The translations under genes and the position numbers were made by a program. 64,000 nt of DNA from JBNKHG01 sp050290225. Its GTDB lineage: Bacteria > Pseudomonadota > Gammaproteobacteria > Pseudomonadales > Cellvibrionaceae. The notes under the pieces are model-generated. The model did no database searches and had not been told where the DNA came from. It was given only the letters and a program-made list of their open reading frames with translations. Within the stretch, counting starts at the first letter, position 1. Each line of letters opens with the position of its first letter. The stretch spans positions 54,299-118,298 of the forward strand of contig JBNKHG010000030.1 in NCBI GenBank assembly GCA_050290225.1. Reading direction: 5' to 3'. Of this stretch, positions 8,771 to 16,119 are shown piece by piece.

Positions 8771-9733
8771 ATGAACGTGGTTGAGGCGTTCTTGCAGCGA
8801 AGCTTCTGGCGCTGGATCCGCCGGCGCTTACCACCGACCCGGGAGGTGACCCTGGATCGGTTTCGCCTGCTGGTGATCCCCTCTGCGGCTGGCTTTGGTT
8901 ACCTGCTGGTTAGTCTGCTGATCTGGTTATTGGGCACCAACTACGATAATAATTTAGCGCTGTCTCTCGCCTACCTGATGACCAGCATGTTCGTGGTGGC
9001 CATTATTCACACCTTTAACAACCTTTCCGGCATTACAGTGACGGGTATTTCTGCACACGCCGCATTTGCCGGAGAACCGGTGGAGTTCCAGGTGCTGTTG
9101 AGTCGTCGGCCCAGCAAGCGCCATGAAAATATCCAACTGGCCTTTCGTCGTGCCGGGAGAGAGGTGACCGTTACCACGGTCGATTTGATTGAAAACAGCG
9201 AGTTCCGGGCAAAATTGTTTGTGCCATCTACCAGGCGAGGTTGGTTGCATCCGGGACGTCTATTGGTGGAAACCTATTATCCTTTGGGTTTGATTCGCGT
9301 CTGGACCTGGTTAGATCTGGATCTGAAAGCCCTGGTGTATCCCGCCCCGGCAGTGGCCGGATCGCCGGCGTTAATGGGTGCTCAACAGGGGGAGGGGCAT
9401 CAGCCCCAGGAAGCCGGTACTGAAGATTTTGCCGGCCTCCGGGACTATCAACCCGGACACTCCCTGCGTCATGTGGCATGGAAACACTATGCCAGGGGGC
9501 AGGGGCTCTACCTCAAGGACTTCGCCGATTATCTCGCACCCAGTCGTTGGGTCGATTGGGATTGCCTGCCGGGACTCCCCACCGAGGAGCGCCTGTCGAG
9601 GCTTTGCTATTGGGTGATGACGTTGGCCAAGACCCATGACGAATACGGTTTACGGCTGCCGGGCGTCGAGATTACTCCGGCCTCCGGACTTGAGCATAAG
9701 CATCAATGCCTGCGGGCGCTGGCGCTGTTTTAG
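8771..9733 (+). CDS. DUF58 domain protein
   Basis: 320 residues. Two membrane segments (about 33-52 and 57-80) follow an arginine-rich N-terminus; the rest carries the DUF58 signature, here DFAGLRDYQPGHSLRHVAWK near residues 218-238 and the conserved lysine/aspartate stretch after it. DUF58 proteins are von Willebrand A-like membrane proteins coupled to MoxR ATPases; their substrate is unknown. The start codon is the ATG at 8771, preceded by GCAGGTGG. It is clearly one operon with the MoxR gene and the transglutaminase gene. Confidence 0.93.
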   Translation: MNVVEAFLQRSFWRWIRRRLPPTREVTLDRFRLLVIPSAAGFGYLLVSLLIWLLGTNYDNNLALSLAYLMTSMFVVAIIHTFNNLSGITVTGISAHAAFAGEPVEFQVLLSRRPSKRHENIQLAFRRAGREVTVTTVDLIENSEFRAKLFVPSTRRGWLHPGRLLVETYYPLGLIRVWTWLDLDLKALVYPAPAVAGSPALMGAQQGEGHQPQEAGTEDFAGLRDYQPGHSLRHVAWKHYARGQGLYLKDFADYLAPSRWVDWDCLPGLPTEERLSRLCYWVMTLAKTHDEYGLRLPGVEITPASGLEHKHQCLRALALF

Positions 9734-9763
9734 GTCGGCAACGTCACCGGGGGAGGCGAAGGT

Positions 9764-11815
9764 ATGAAACTGATCTATCAGATTCCCCGAAATAGTCTGC
9801 TCTGGTTGCTGGCGGCGCAGACCGCCGTGATTCTCCCTCATCTGCAACACTTGCCACTCGGTATTATTGTCGGTGGTGTACTGGTGTTCGTGTGGCGCAT
9901 TCAGGTTTATCGCGGTGCCTGGCGCTACCCGGGACACTGGTTAAAGCTATTGCTGGTCGTATTGGTCGCCGTTAGTTTAAAGGTGGGTTACGGTCGCCTG
10001 TTGGGTATGGAGCCGATGATCGCGCTCCTGATTTCGGCATTTTTGCTCAAACTCCTGGAAATCCATCGACGGCGCGACGCCCTGGTCGTGATATTCCTGG
10101 GCTATTTTGTCGCCGCTACCCAATTCCTGCTGAGTCAAACCCTGCTGGCGACACTCTACGGTTTGTTGACTCTGGTGTTATTGACCACCGCTTTGCTCGG
10201 CATCCATCAATCCCAGGGTCACAATCACGTCAGTCACAGTTTTGCCGCAGCCACACGTTTGGTGCTGCAAGCTGTGCCGTTGATGTTACTGCTGTTTTTG
10301 GTGATGCCACGTATCGGTGCCTTGTGGGCGGTGCCTTACCAGCGACATGCGGCACAGACAGGCGTTAGTGATTCTATGTCGCCGGGCGATTTTAGCCGTT
10401 TGTCCCGTTCAGGCGGTTTGGCCTTCAGGGCGGTATTCGACGGAGACATTCCCAGTGCAGACCGGCTTTACTGGCGCGGGCTGGTTTTTTCCCGTTTTGA
10501 TGGTCGGCGCTGGAGCCAGGCGGAGATGTCTGACTATCCCGCCGAAAATCCCGTGGATTGGGCTGATGGTACGCCCGAACCCTGGCGCCGATTGGCGCAA
10601 TCCGTCAGCGATCCTGTTGGTTACTCAGTCATTCTCGAGGCAACTCAACAACCTTGGCTCTATGGTTTATCGCTACCGGTGTCTCTCCCCGGTAACCTGG
10701 CATTTGCCCGAGGCCCCAAAGCCCCCAGGATCGGTTTGACCCGTGACTTTCGCCTTATCACCCGTGAGCCGGTTAGAAAACGGATGCAATACCGGTTGAC
10801 CTCCGCTCTGGATTACCGCTTGGAAAAGTACTATTTGTCACCCGATCACCGTAGCCGCGAGTTGATGCTGCCTAGGGGATACAACCCGGTGACCCGTAGG
10901 ATTGCCAAACGCTGGCGTCAGCAAAACCCCACGCCGGAAGCGTTAATACAGCGTCTGCTGGCTTTTTATAACCGGGAATTTACCTATACCCTGGAACCGC
11001 CTCAGCTGGGTCGTCACAGTGTGGATGAATTCCTGTGGCAGACCCAACGCGGATTCTGTGAGCATTTTGCCAGCAGTTTTGTTTTCTTTATGCGTGCAGC
11101 AGGTATCCCGGCCAGGGTCGTGGTGGGGTACCAGGGGGGGGAGCGCAGCCCTTTGGATGAATACCTGCTTGTCTACCAATACGATGCCCACGCCTGGGCT
11201 GAAGTCTGGTTGGAGGGCCAGGGTTGGGTCAGAATCGATCCCACTGCGGCTGTGGCGCCAAGTCGAATCGAGCGGGGTATTGCCGAAGCCCTGGGGGCAG
11301 CGGAATCCCGTTTGTTGGCGAGTGCCTTTTCTCTGGAACGTTATCGGCATATTGCACTGCTCAACAGTTTTCGATTGCGCTGGGATGACCTTAACTACAA
11401 TTGGCATACCTGGGTGATGAACTACGATGATCAGGCCCAGTTGTCTTTCTTTCAGCGTTGGCTGGGGGGGGATGACGCCTGGCGGATTGCGTTGCTGCTG
11501 GTGGGTGGCGGAGGTGGCCTGTTAGGGGTAATCGCACTGTGGCTCTGGTGGCAGGGGCGGCGTCAGCTGGATCCCGTGGTTAAACACTACTTGCGCTTTT
11601 GTAGCGCGTTGATGGCCATGGGGGTAGTGCGCCGCCGGGGCGAAGGCGCCCGGGATTTTGCCGCTCGGGCAATCACCGAGCGCCCTGGGCTCAAGTCAGA
11701 TATCGAAGCTATTACCGGACTCTATCAGAGAGCCGCCTATGGCGAGGATGCGGAAGCCATCAGTGCTCTCAGAAAACGGGCGTGGCTGTTTTGGTTGTGG
11801 CGTTGGTTTCGATAG
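9764..11815 (+). CDS. tgpA: Membrane transglutaminase-like protein, TgpA type (DUF3488)
   Basis: 683 residues. About six membrane segments occupy residues 10-185, a periplasmic region with the transglutaminase core follows (about 380-500), then a last membrane helix near 580 and a short cytoplasmic tail. The catalytic triad is visible as Cys in TQRGFCEHFA, His in YDAHAWAEVWL and Asp in GWVRIDPTAAV. In Pseudomonas aeruginosa the equivalent TgpA is essential and its transglutaminase domain is periplasmic; the substrate is not known. It closes the MoxR-DUF58-TgpA operon. Confidence 0.94.
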   Translation: MKLIYQIPRNSLLWLLAAQTAVILPHLQHLPLGIIVGGVLVFVWRIQVYRGAWRYPGHWLKLLLVVLVAVSLKVGYGRLLGMEPMIALLISAFLLKLLEIHRRRDALVVIFLGYFVAATQFLLSQTLLATLYGLLTLVLLTTALLGIHQSQGHNHVSHSFAAATRLVLQAVPLMLLLFLVMPRIGALWAVPYQRHAAQTGVSDSMSPGDFSRLSRSGGLAFRAVFDGDIPSADRLYWRGLVFSRFDGRRWSQAEMSDYPAENPVDWADGTPEPWRRLAQSVSDPVGYSVILEATQQPWLYGLSLPVSLPGNLAFARGPKAPRIGLTRDFRLITREPVRKRMQYRLTSALDYRLEKYYLSPDHRSRELMLPRGYNPVTRRIAKRWRQQNPTPEALIQRLLAFYNREFTYTLEPPQLGRHSVDEFLWQTQRGFCEHFASSFVFFMRAAGIPARVVVGYQGGERSPLDEYLLVYQYDAHAWAEVWLEGQGWVRIDPTAAVAPSRIERGIAEALGAAESRLLASAFSLERYRHIALLNSFRLRWDDLNYNWHTWVMNYDDQAQLSFFQRWLGGDDAWRIALLLVGGGGGLLGVIALWLWWQGRRQLDPVVKHYLRFCSALMAMGVVRRRGEGARDFAARAITERPGLKSDIEAITGLYQRAAYGEDAEAISALRKRAWLFWLWRWFR

Positions 11816-11868
11816 TCTCCGGAAAATGCGCACCATAATATTTCATGGCTTAGTGCATGTGATTTAAA

Positions 11869-11930
11869 TTGGTGCATATATATTCCGTGTTGCACCAATA
11901 TGGGGCTGTTTTGCGCATCATTTTGGAATT
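11869..11930 (+). promoter_or_regulatory. NtrC-like enhancer sites upstream of amtB
   Basis: TTGGTGCA (11869-11876) and TGCACCAA (11891-11898) form a perfect 8-bp inverted repeat. The second half begins TGCACCAATATGGGGC (11891-11906), a good match to the NtrC site TGCACCA-N4-TGGTGCA. A weaker TGCGCATCATTTTGG follows at 11912. These lie about 70-100 bp upstream of the sigma54-type promoter, the usual enhancer distance, and fit nitrogen-limitation control of the ammonium transporter. Binding is inferred, not shown. Confidence 0.75.
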
Positions 11931-11968
11931 AAATTGTGTAATCTATTGAAATATAAAGGTTTATTTTT

Positions 11969-11984
11969 GGGCATGAATCCTGCT
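11969..11984 (+). promoter_or_regulatory. Sigma54-type promoter for amtB
   Basis: GGGCATGAATCCTGCT contains the invariant GG and GC dinucleotides (11970-11971 and 11982-11983) with exactly 10 nt between them, matching the -24/-12 consensus TGGCAC-N5-TTGC. It would start transcription near 11995, leaving a leader of about 220 nt before amtB. Confidence 0.75.
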
Positions 11985-12102
11985 GCTTTTTGGGGCTTGC
12001 TGATTGTAATGTGTTGAATGATTCCAAAACAGTGCAGATGAATGCTGTCGTTCCGGGGAATTCAGGTCGACAGAATCGTTTAACGGCTTTTTGCCAGGGG
12101 CA

Positions 12103-12134
12103 CCTCTCAATGAGAGGCCTGAAGGAAGATCAGG
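12103..12134 (+). other. Two small adjacent hairpins in the amtB leader
   Basis: CCTCTC-AAT-GAGAGG (12103-12117) is followed at once by CCTGA-N7-TCAGG (12118-12134). The two stems sit within the untranslated leader about 85-115 nt upstream of the amtB start. No U-tract follows. They could influence translation or stability, but no known riboswitch was recognised. The rest of the 11816-12217 intergenic stretch shows no gene. Confidence 0.5.
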
Positions 12135-12217
12135 CACAGACCTTAGTGTTCGACACCAGTCAGTATAAAAACCAAGAAAACAAGGCCGAACAACGGCTGA
12201 GATGATTAGGAGTCACA

Positions 12218-13534
12218 ATGAAAAAACTCTCAGGAGTCACGGGTCCCTTGGGGGCTGCGGGACTGATTGCCACCCTTTTTTCGCCGCAAATGGCGTGGGC
12301 GAGCGAGGGCGTCGATAGTGGTAACACCGCCTGGATTCTCGCATCCACCGCGCTGGTATTGTTTATGACACTGCCCGGTCTGTCACTTTTTTACGGAGGG
12401 CTGGTGCGGTCCAAAAACGTTCTCTCGGTATTGATGCAATGTTTCGCTATAGCCTGTCTGATGTCGCTGTTGTGGCTGATCGGTGGATACAGCCTCAGTT
12501 TCGGTGAAGGTAATAACTGGATCGGCGATCTCAGCAATGTCTTCCTTGCTGCGGTTAACGAAGATTCTCTGTCCGGTGATATTCCCGAAAGTCTGTTCGC
12601 CATGTTTCAGATGACGTTTGCAGTGATCACCCCGGCACTGATCGTAGGGGCCTTTGCCGAGCGCATGAAATTCTCGTCACTATTGATATTCAGTACCTTT
12701 TGGCTTCTGGCGGTATACGCACCCGTTTGTCATTGGGTCTGGGGGGGCGGTTGGCTCGGTGATATGGGATTGCTGGATTTTGCGGGTGGTACCGTGGTCC
12801 ATATCACGGCCGGTGTGGCTGCGCTGGTGGCGGCATTGACAATCGGCAATCGCGAGGGTTTTCCCACTACTGCAATGCCCCCGCATAACATGACCATGAC
12901 GGTCACCGGTGCGGGTATGCTCTGGGTGGGCTGGTTCGGTTTCAACGCCGGTTCCGCACTGGCGGCCAACGGCGATGCCGCCATGGCCATGTTGGTGACA
13001 CATATTTCAGCGGCTGCGGGTTCCCTGGCGTGGATGGCCATTGAGTGGGTCAAGTTTCGTAAGCCGAGTGTTTTGGGGATTGTTACCGGAATGGTTGCCG
13101 GTCTGGGGACCATCACACCCTGTTCAGGGTATGTTGGCCCCGGTGGTGCCCTGGTGATAGGGCTGACGGCCGGTGTGGTCTGCTTTTATTGCACACAGCT
13201 GATCAAGCGCAAGTTGGTAATCGATGATTCCCTGGATGTTTTTCCGGTGCATGGTGTTGGGGGGATTCTGGGGACCCTGTTGGCTGGAATTTTCGCTTCA
13301 CCCGATCTGGGCGTCTTCAGTGGCCAGGGCTTTGCTGACGGCATCGACAGCATTTCGGCCCAGTTGGAGGTGCAGGCCATCGGTGTGGTGGCAACCTTTG
13401 TCTACACGCTTGTGGCGACTTATGTATTGCTGAAGATAACCGGTGTATTGACCGACGGTCTTCGCGTTACCCGGGATGAAGAAACCCAGGGTCTGGATAT
13501 CGTCTTGCACGAGGAATCCGGCTACACATTCTGA
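12218..13534 (+). CDS. amtB: Ammonium transporter
   Basis: 438 residues: a cleavable signal sequence ending near AWASEG (about residue 30), then eleven hydrophobic helices. Amt proteins conduct ammonium across the inner membrane as trimers. The Amt signature region FQMTFAVITPALIVGAFAER is present, as are the twin pore histidines (in VVHITAG and in VHGVGGI). GGAG stands 8 nt before the ATG. The usual partner glnK is not found beside it, in spite of the NtrC/sigma54-like promoter. A terminator follows 30 nt after the stop. Confidence 0.97.
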   Translation: MKKLSGVTGPLGAAGLIATLFSPQMAWASEGVDSGNTAWILASTALVLFMTLPGLSLFYGGLVRSKNVLSVLMQCFAIACLMSLLWLIGGYSLSFGEGNNWIGDLSNVFLAAVNEDSLSGDIPESLFAMFQMTFAVITPALIVGAFAERMKFSSLLIFSTFWLLAVYAPVCHWVWGGGWLGDMGLLDFAGGTVVHITAGVAALVAALTIGNREGFPTTAMPPHNMTMTVTGAGMLWVGWFGFNAGSALAANGDAAMAMLVTHISAAAGSLAWMAIEWVKFRKPSVLGIVTGMVAGLGTITPCSGYVGPGGALVIGLTAGVVCFYCTQLIKRKLVIDDSLDVFPVHGVGGILGTLLAGIFASPDLGVFSGQGFADGIDSISAQLEVQAIGVVATFVYTLVATYVLLKITGVLTDGLRVTRDEETQGLDIVLHEESGYTF

Positions 13535-13565
13535 GTCCGGTTTAAGTGGATTACAGAATAGAGGT

Positions 13566-13595
13566 AAAAAAAGCAGCCATTGGGCTGCTTTTTTA
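13566..13595 (+). terminator. Rho-independent terminator after amtB
   Basis: AAGCAGCC (13571-13578) pairs with GGCTGCTT (13583-13590) across an ATTG loop; A-run before and T-run after. It marks the end of the core block and the start of the accessory island. Confidence 0.92.
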
Positions 13596-13901
13596 GGTTC
13601 CTCTGAATAATCCGTGGGTATGATATGGTTCGAGAGTCTATTAACCTGTTGAAATTCAAGATCTTTTTGTGGTAGGTCGGTAAATATTATTCGGATATCA
13701 TTTATTAGAAGGTTTAGGCACGATGTGATAGTCAGTAAAGTGCCAGGAGCGGACGTTTTCCCGTGGCGCCTTTTCGAGCGACACTGTGTCCAGTTGTGAC
13801 TTGACCTCAAGCGAAACTGTGCGGGTGCCATTGAGGTTGGACGTAGTCCCCTTCTTGGTTTTTGGCCTTTGGGCGTTCTTAATCCTCGATTGCCACACCG
13901 C

Positions 13902-14097
13902 GGCCCCGCCAGGGGTACCCTCCTCTGATCGGCCGCATGCGCTCAGGTTTTTTCGACTGCTGCGGAACTCGACCATTTTTTGCGCAAAAAGCGCGCAAAA
14001 AATTGGGACTCAAACAGTCCTCGCTTAAAAACGTCGAAAAAACCTGAGCGCATAAACGCGTCCTGAAAGATCAGAGGAGGGTACCCCTGGCGGGGCC
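13902..14097. repeat. Nested long inverted repeat, 196 bp
   Basis: Outer arms 13902-13930 and 14069-14097 are a perfect 29-bp inverted repeat. Inner arms 13937-13957 and 14033-14053 are a perfect 21-bp inverted repeat. The apex carries a further hairpin, ATTTTTTGCGC (13975-13985) with GCGCAAAAAAT (13993-14003). Spacers of 6 and 15 nt between outer and inner arms make an asymmetric internal loop. The whole can fold into one long hairpin as RNA or single-stranded DNA. No transposase gene lies inside. The family was not recognised. Confidence 0.9.
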
Positions 14098-14199
14098 TAA
14101 CATCGGAAAAATAAAGACTAATATAATACACCCAAACAGCGACTCTGCATTTGGCAGGGTGTAACTATCGAAGTGCTGAGTAAAGGGGGTGTGCAGAGC

Positions 14200-14284
14200 C
14201 TTTCAGGACACGCCGTAACCCTCTCCCTGGGATTCCTGTGCGACATCCCCGAGCGCGGTCCGATGGGGCGCACGGTTCTGAAAG
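14200..14284. repeat. REP-like hairpin element, 85 bp
   Basis: CTTTCAGGAC (14200-14209) pairs with GTTCTGAAAG (14275-14284), with one G-T wobble. Inside, GTGCG (14238-14242) pairs with CGCAC (14269-14273) and CCCC (14247-14250) with GGGG (14265-14268), leaving an ACAT bulge. Intergenic palindromes with CTTTCAGGA/TCCTGAAAG ends are, to my recollection, dispersed in marine gammaproteobacterial genomes; that needs a search. Confidence 0.6.
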
Positions 14285-14384
14285 ACTTACCTCGCACCAG
14301 ACCTATCACCTAGCATTGAATACACTTTAAATGGTTTTTCCAAGGCGGGTAAGAGCAGCGACGCCGTTAATGTCGGAGTTCTGA

Positions 14385-14493
14385 GCCGAGAGGAGACAGG
14401 GGTGTTGTAAGCAGTGGACAGGACGTCCACGGTAGCGCGTGAGGGCAGGGATAGCCCTCCCGCGCGGCGTCAACACCCCTGTCTCCTCTCGGC
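14385..14493. repeat. Inverted repeat folding as a three-way (Y) junction, 109 bp
   Basis: A perfect 23-bp stem (14385-14407 with 14471-14493) closes two internal hairpins. One is GTGGAC-AGGAC-GTCCAC (14414-14430). The other is GCGCG-T-GAGGGC (14435-14446) with GCCCTC-C-CGCGC (14454-14465). Almost every base is paired, giving a T- or Y-shaped fold. No gene is inside; mod begins 120 bp later. Confidence 0.9.
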
Positions 14494-14613
14494 GGTCTCG
14501 TCGTTAAAAACCAAACCGAAAAAAAGACCGCTCCTGGCACGAACGAGACGTCGTTACCAAAACATGAATCATAACAACCCACAAATTTTTCTGAAGAACC
14601 TAAAGTATTATTA

Positions 14614-16113
14614 ATGAATGACGGAGTGTTTTTCTGTCAACTTAATGATGATGAAGCTGCTTATGCAAAGGTGTTGTGTGATGAAGTTTTTGGACGAGGT
14701 AATTTTCTTAACCAGATAAGCGTAAAAATGAAGCAAACTTCTGGCGCCAGTGGTGGTGGTGAGGACAAAAAGCTAAAGAAGAATATTGAATATATTCTCG
14801 TATATACAAAGGATAGAAATTCGTTTACCAGGTTCAACGAGATGTATGAGGAAGAAAATCTATTTGATTTGATATACGAGATGAGAGATGAGGGAAAAAG
14901 CTGGAAGTATACTCGTGTCATTACAAATTACGGAAAAAAAGAATTTCTTAAAACCATACATGATGGCTCCGGTGAAGAAATAAAAATATACGAGCACATT
15001 GGGTTTGAGTTTAAGACTATTAAAGATTTAATGGCCCAAGATAGTTTGGATGAGGAGGCTTGCTACGCCAAGTATTATAAACACATTTTTAGAGATACAA
15101 ATGCCCAGAGTTCCATTAGAACTCGTGTAATGGATGCGACAGTAGATGCGGGAGATTTTTTGAGTATTGAATACGTACCAAGGTCAGGCCGATCCAAAGG
15201 CCAGCTGACCACATTGTATTACAAAGGTCGAAATAGAGACTTGATTGCGTGGTTGAGAGACATTTGTACAAAGAGGGGAAATAGGCTTTTAAGATTCGAA
15301 AAGCTGGGCACATACTGGGATGGGTTTCCTTTAAACAACTTAACGAAAGAAGGTGGTGTTAGGTTTCCGCAAGGGAAGAAACCAGAGGCTTTAGTGCGAC
15401 GAGTATTGGAGTTATGCACAAAACAGGGTGATCTTGTTCTTGATTCTTTCGCTGGCTCCGGCACCACTGGTGCCGTTGCCCATAAAATGGGGCGTCGCTG
15501 GATTATGGTCGAACTTGGCAATCACTGCGAAACTCATATCGTGCCGCGTTTGAAAAAAGTCATTGATGGAGAAGACCAAGGCGGTATTTCCAAGTCTGTC
15601 AATTGGCAAGGCGGTGGCGGTTACCGCTATTTCAGGCTGGCACCCTCCTTGCTCAAAAAAGACAACTGGGGCAACTGGATTATCAATAATGAATACAACG
15701 CCGAAATGTTATCTGAGGCGATGTGCAAGCATATGGGCTTTACCTACGCGCCGAGTCAGAAGCACTTCTGGATGCATGGCTACAGTACCGAAACAGACTT
15801 TATTTACGTCACCACCGGCAGCCTCAGCCAGGATCAGCTAAAAGTAATCAGTGATGAGGTGGGCAAAGACCGATCCTTGATAATTTGCTGCAAGGCTTTT
15901 ATGGCAGATGCCGATCAATTCCCCAATCTAACGCTAAAGAAAATTCCGCAAGCCATTTTGCACAAGTGCGAGTGGGATCACGATGACTACAGCTTCTCGT
16001 TGAATGTATTGCCTGATGAAGAAGAGGAGCAGGATAAAGTTGATCTAGGCGAAGACGAATCTGAAGAAGCACCTGAGTCAGAGAAACAGTCAAAAGAATT
16101 ATCAGAAGAATAA
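14614..16113 (+). pseudogene. mod: Type III restriction-modification DNA methyltransferase, 5'-truncated
   Basis: 499 codons from the ATG at 14614. Homology to the Mod subunit begins immediately (MNDGVFFCQLNDDEAAY, normally well inside the protein) and runs to the end, including the AdoMet-binding motif DSFAGSGTTGAVA near residue 274. Mod enzymes of this N6-adenine class carry the catalytic DPPY motif upstream of this point; it is absent and the frame is closed by a stop at 14572. So about the first 100 or more residues are missing and the protein should be inactive. The acidic tail is EEEEQDKVDLGEDESEE. The res gene starts 6 nt downstream. A shortened but expressed protein cannot be excluded. 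Confidence 0.85.
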
Positions 16114-16119
16114 GACGGG

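Larger units (their letters stand above)
13596..14613 (+). other. Gene-free, palindrome-rich intergenic block
   Basis: About 1 kb without a credible gene. The few short open frames have no coding character. It holds three separate hairpin-forming elements, at 13902-14097, 14200-14284 and 14385-14493, annotated individually. It ends abruptly at the truncated 5' side of the type III methyltransferase gene, so it probably replaced or invaded the beginning of that gene. Just after the third element, CGTCGTTA occurs twice (near 14500 and 14550). Confidence 0.7.

Noticed and set aside
14093..14100. GCCTAAC at the end of the first palindrome, like the R'' core of an integron attC site
   Set aside because: No matching GTTRRRY partner at attC distance, the arms are perfect where attC arms carry bulges, and no integron integrase is present.
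13902..14493. Retron-type non-coding RNA
   Set aside because: No reverse transcriptase gene follows; the next gene is a truncated methyltransferase.
14414..14614. 66-codon frame ending at the mod start
   Set aside because: It runs through the Y-shaped palindrome and has no coding character.
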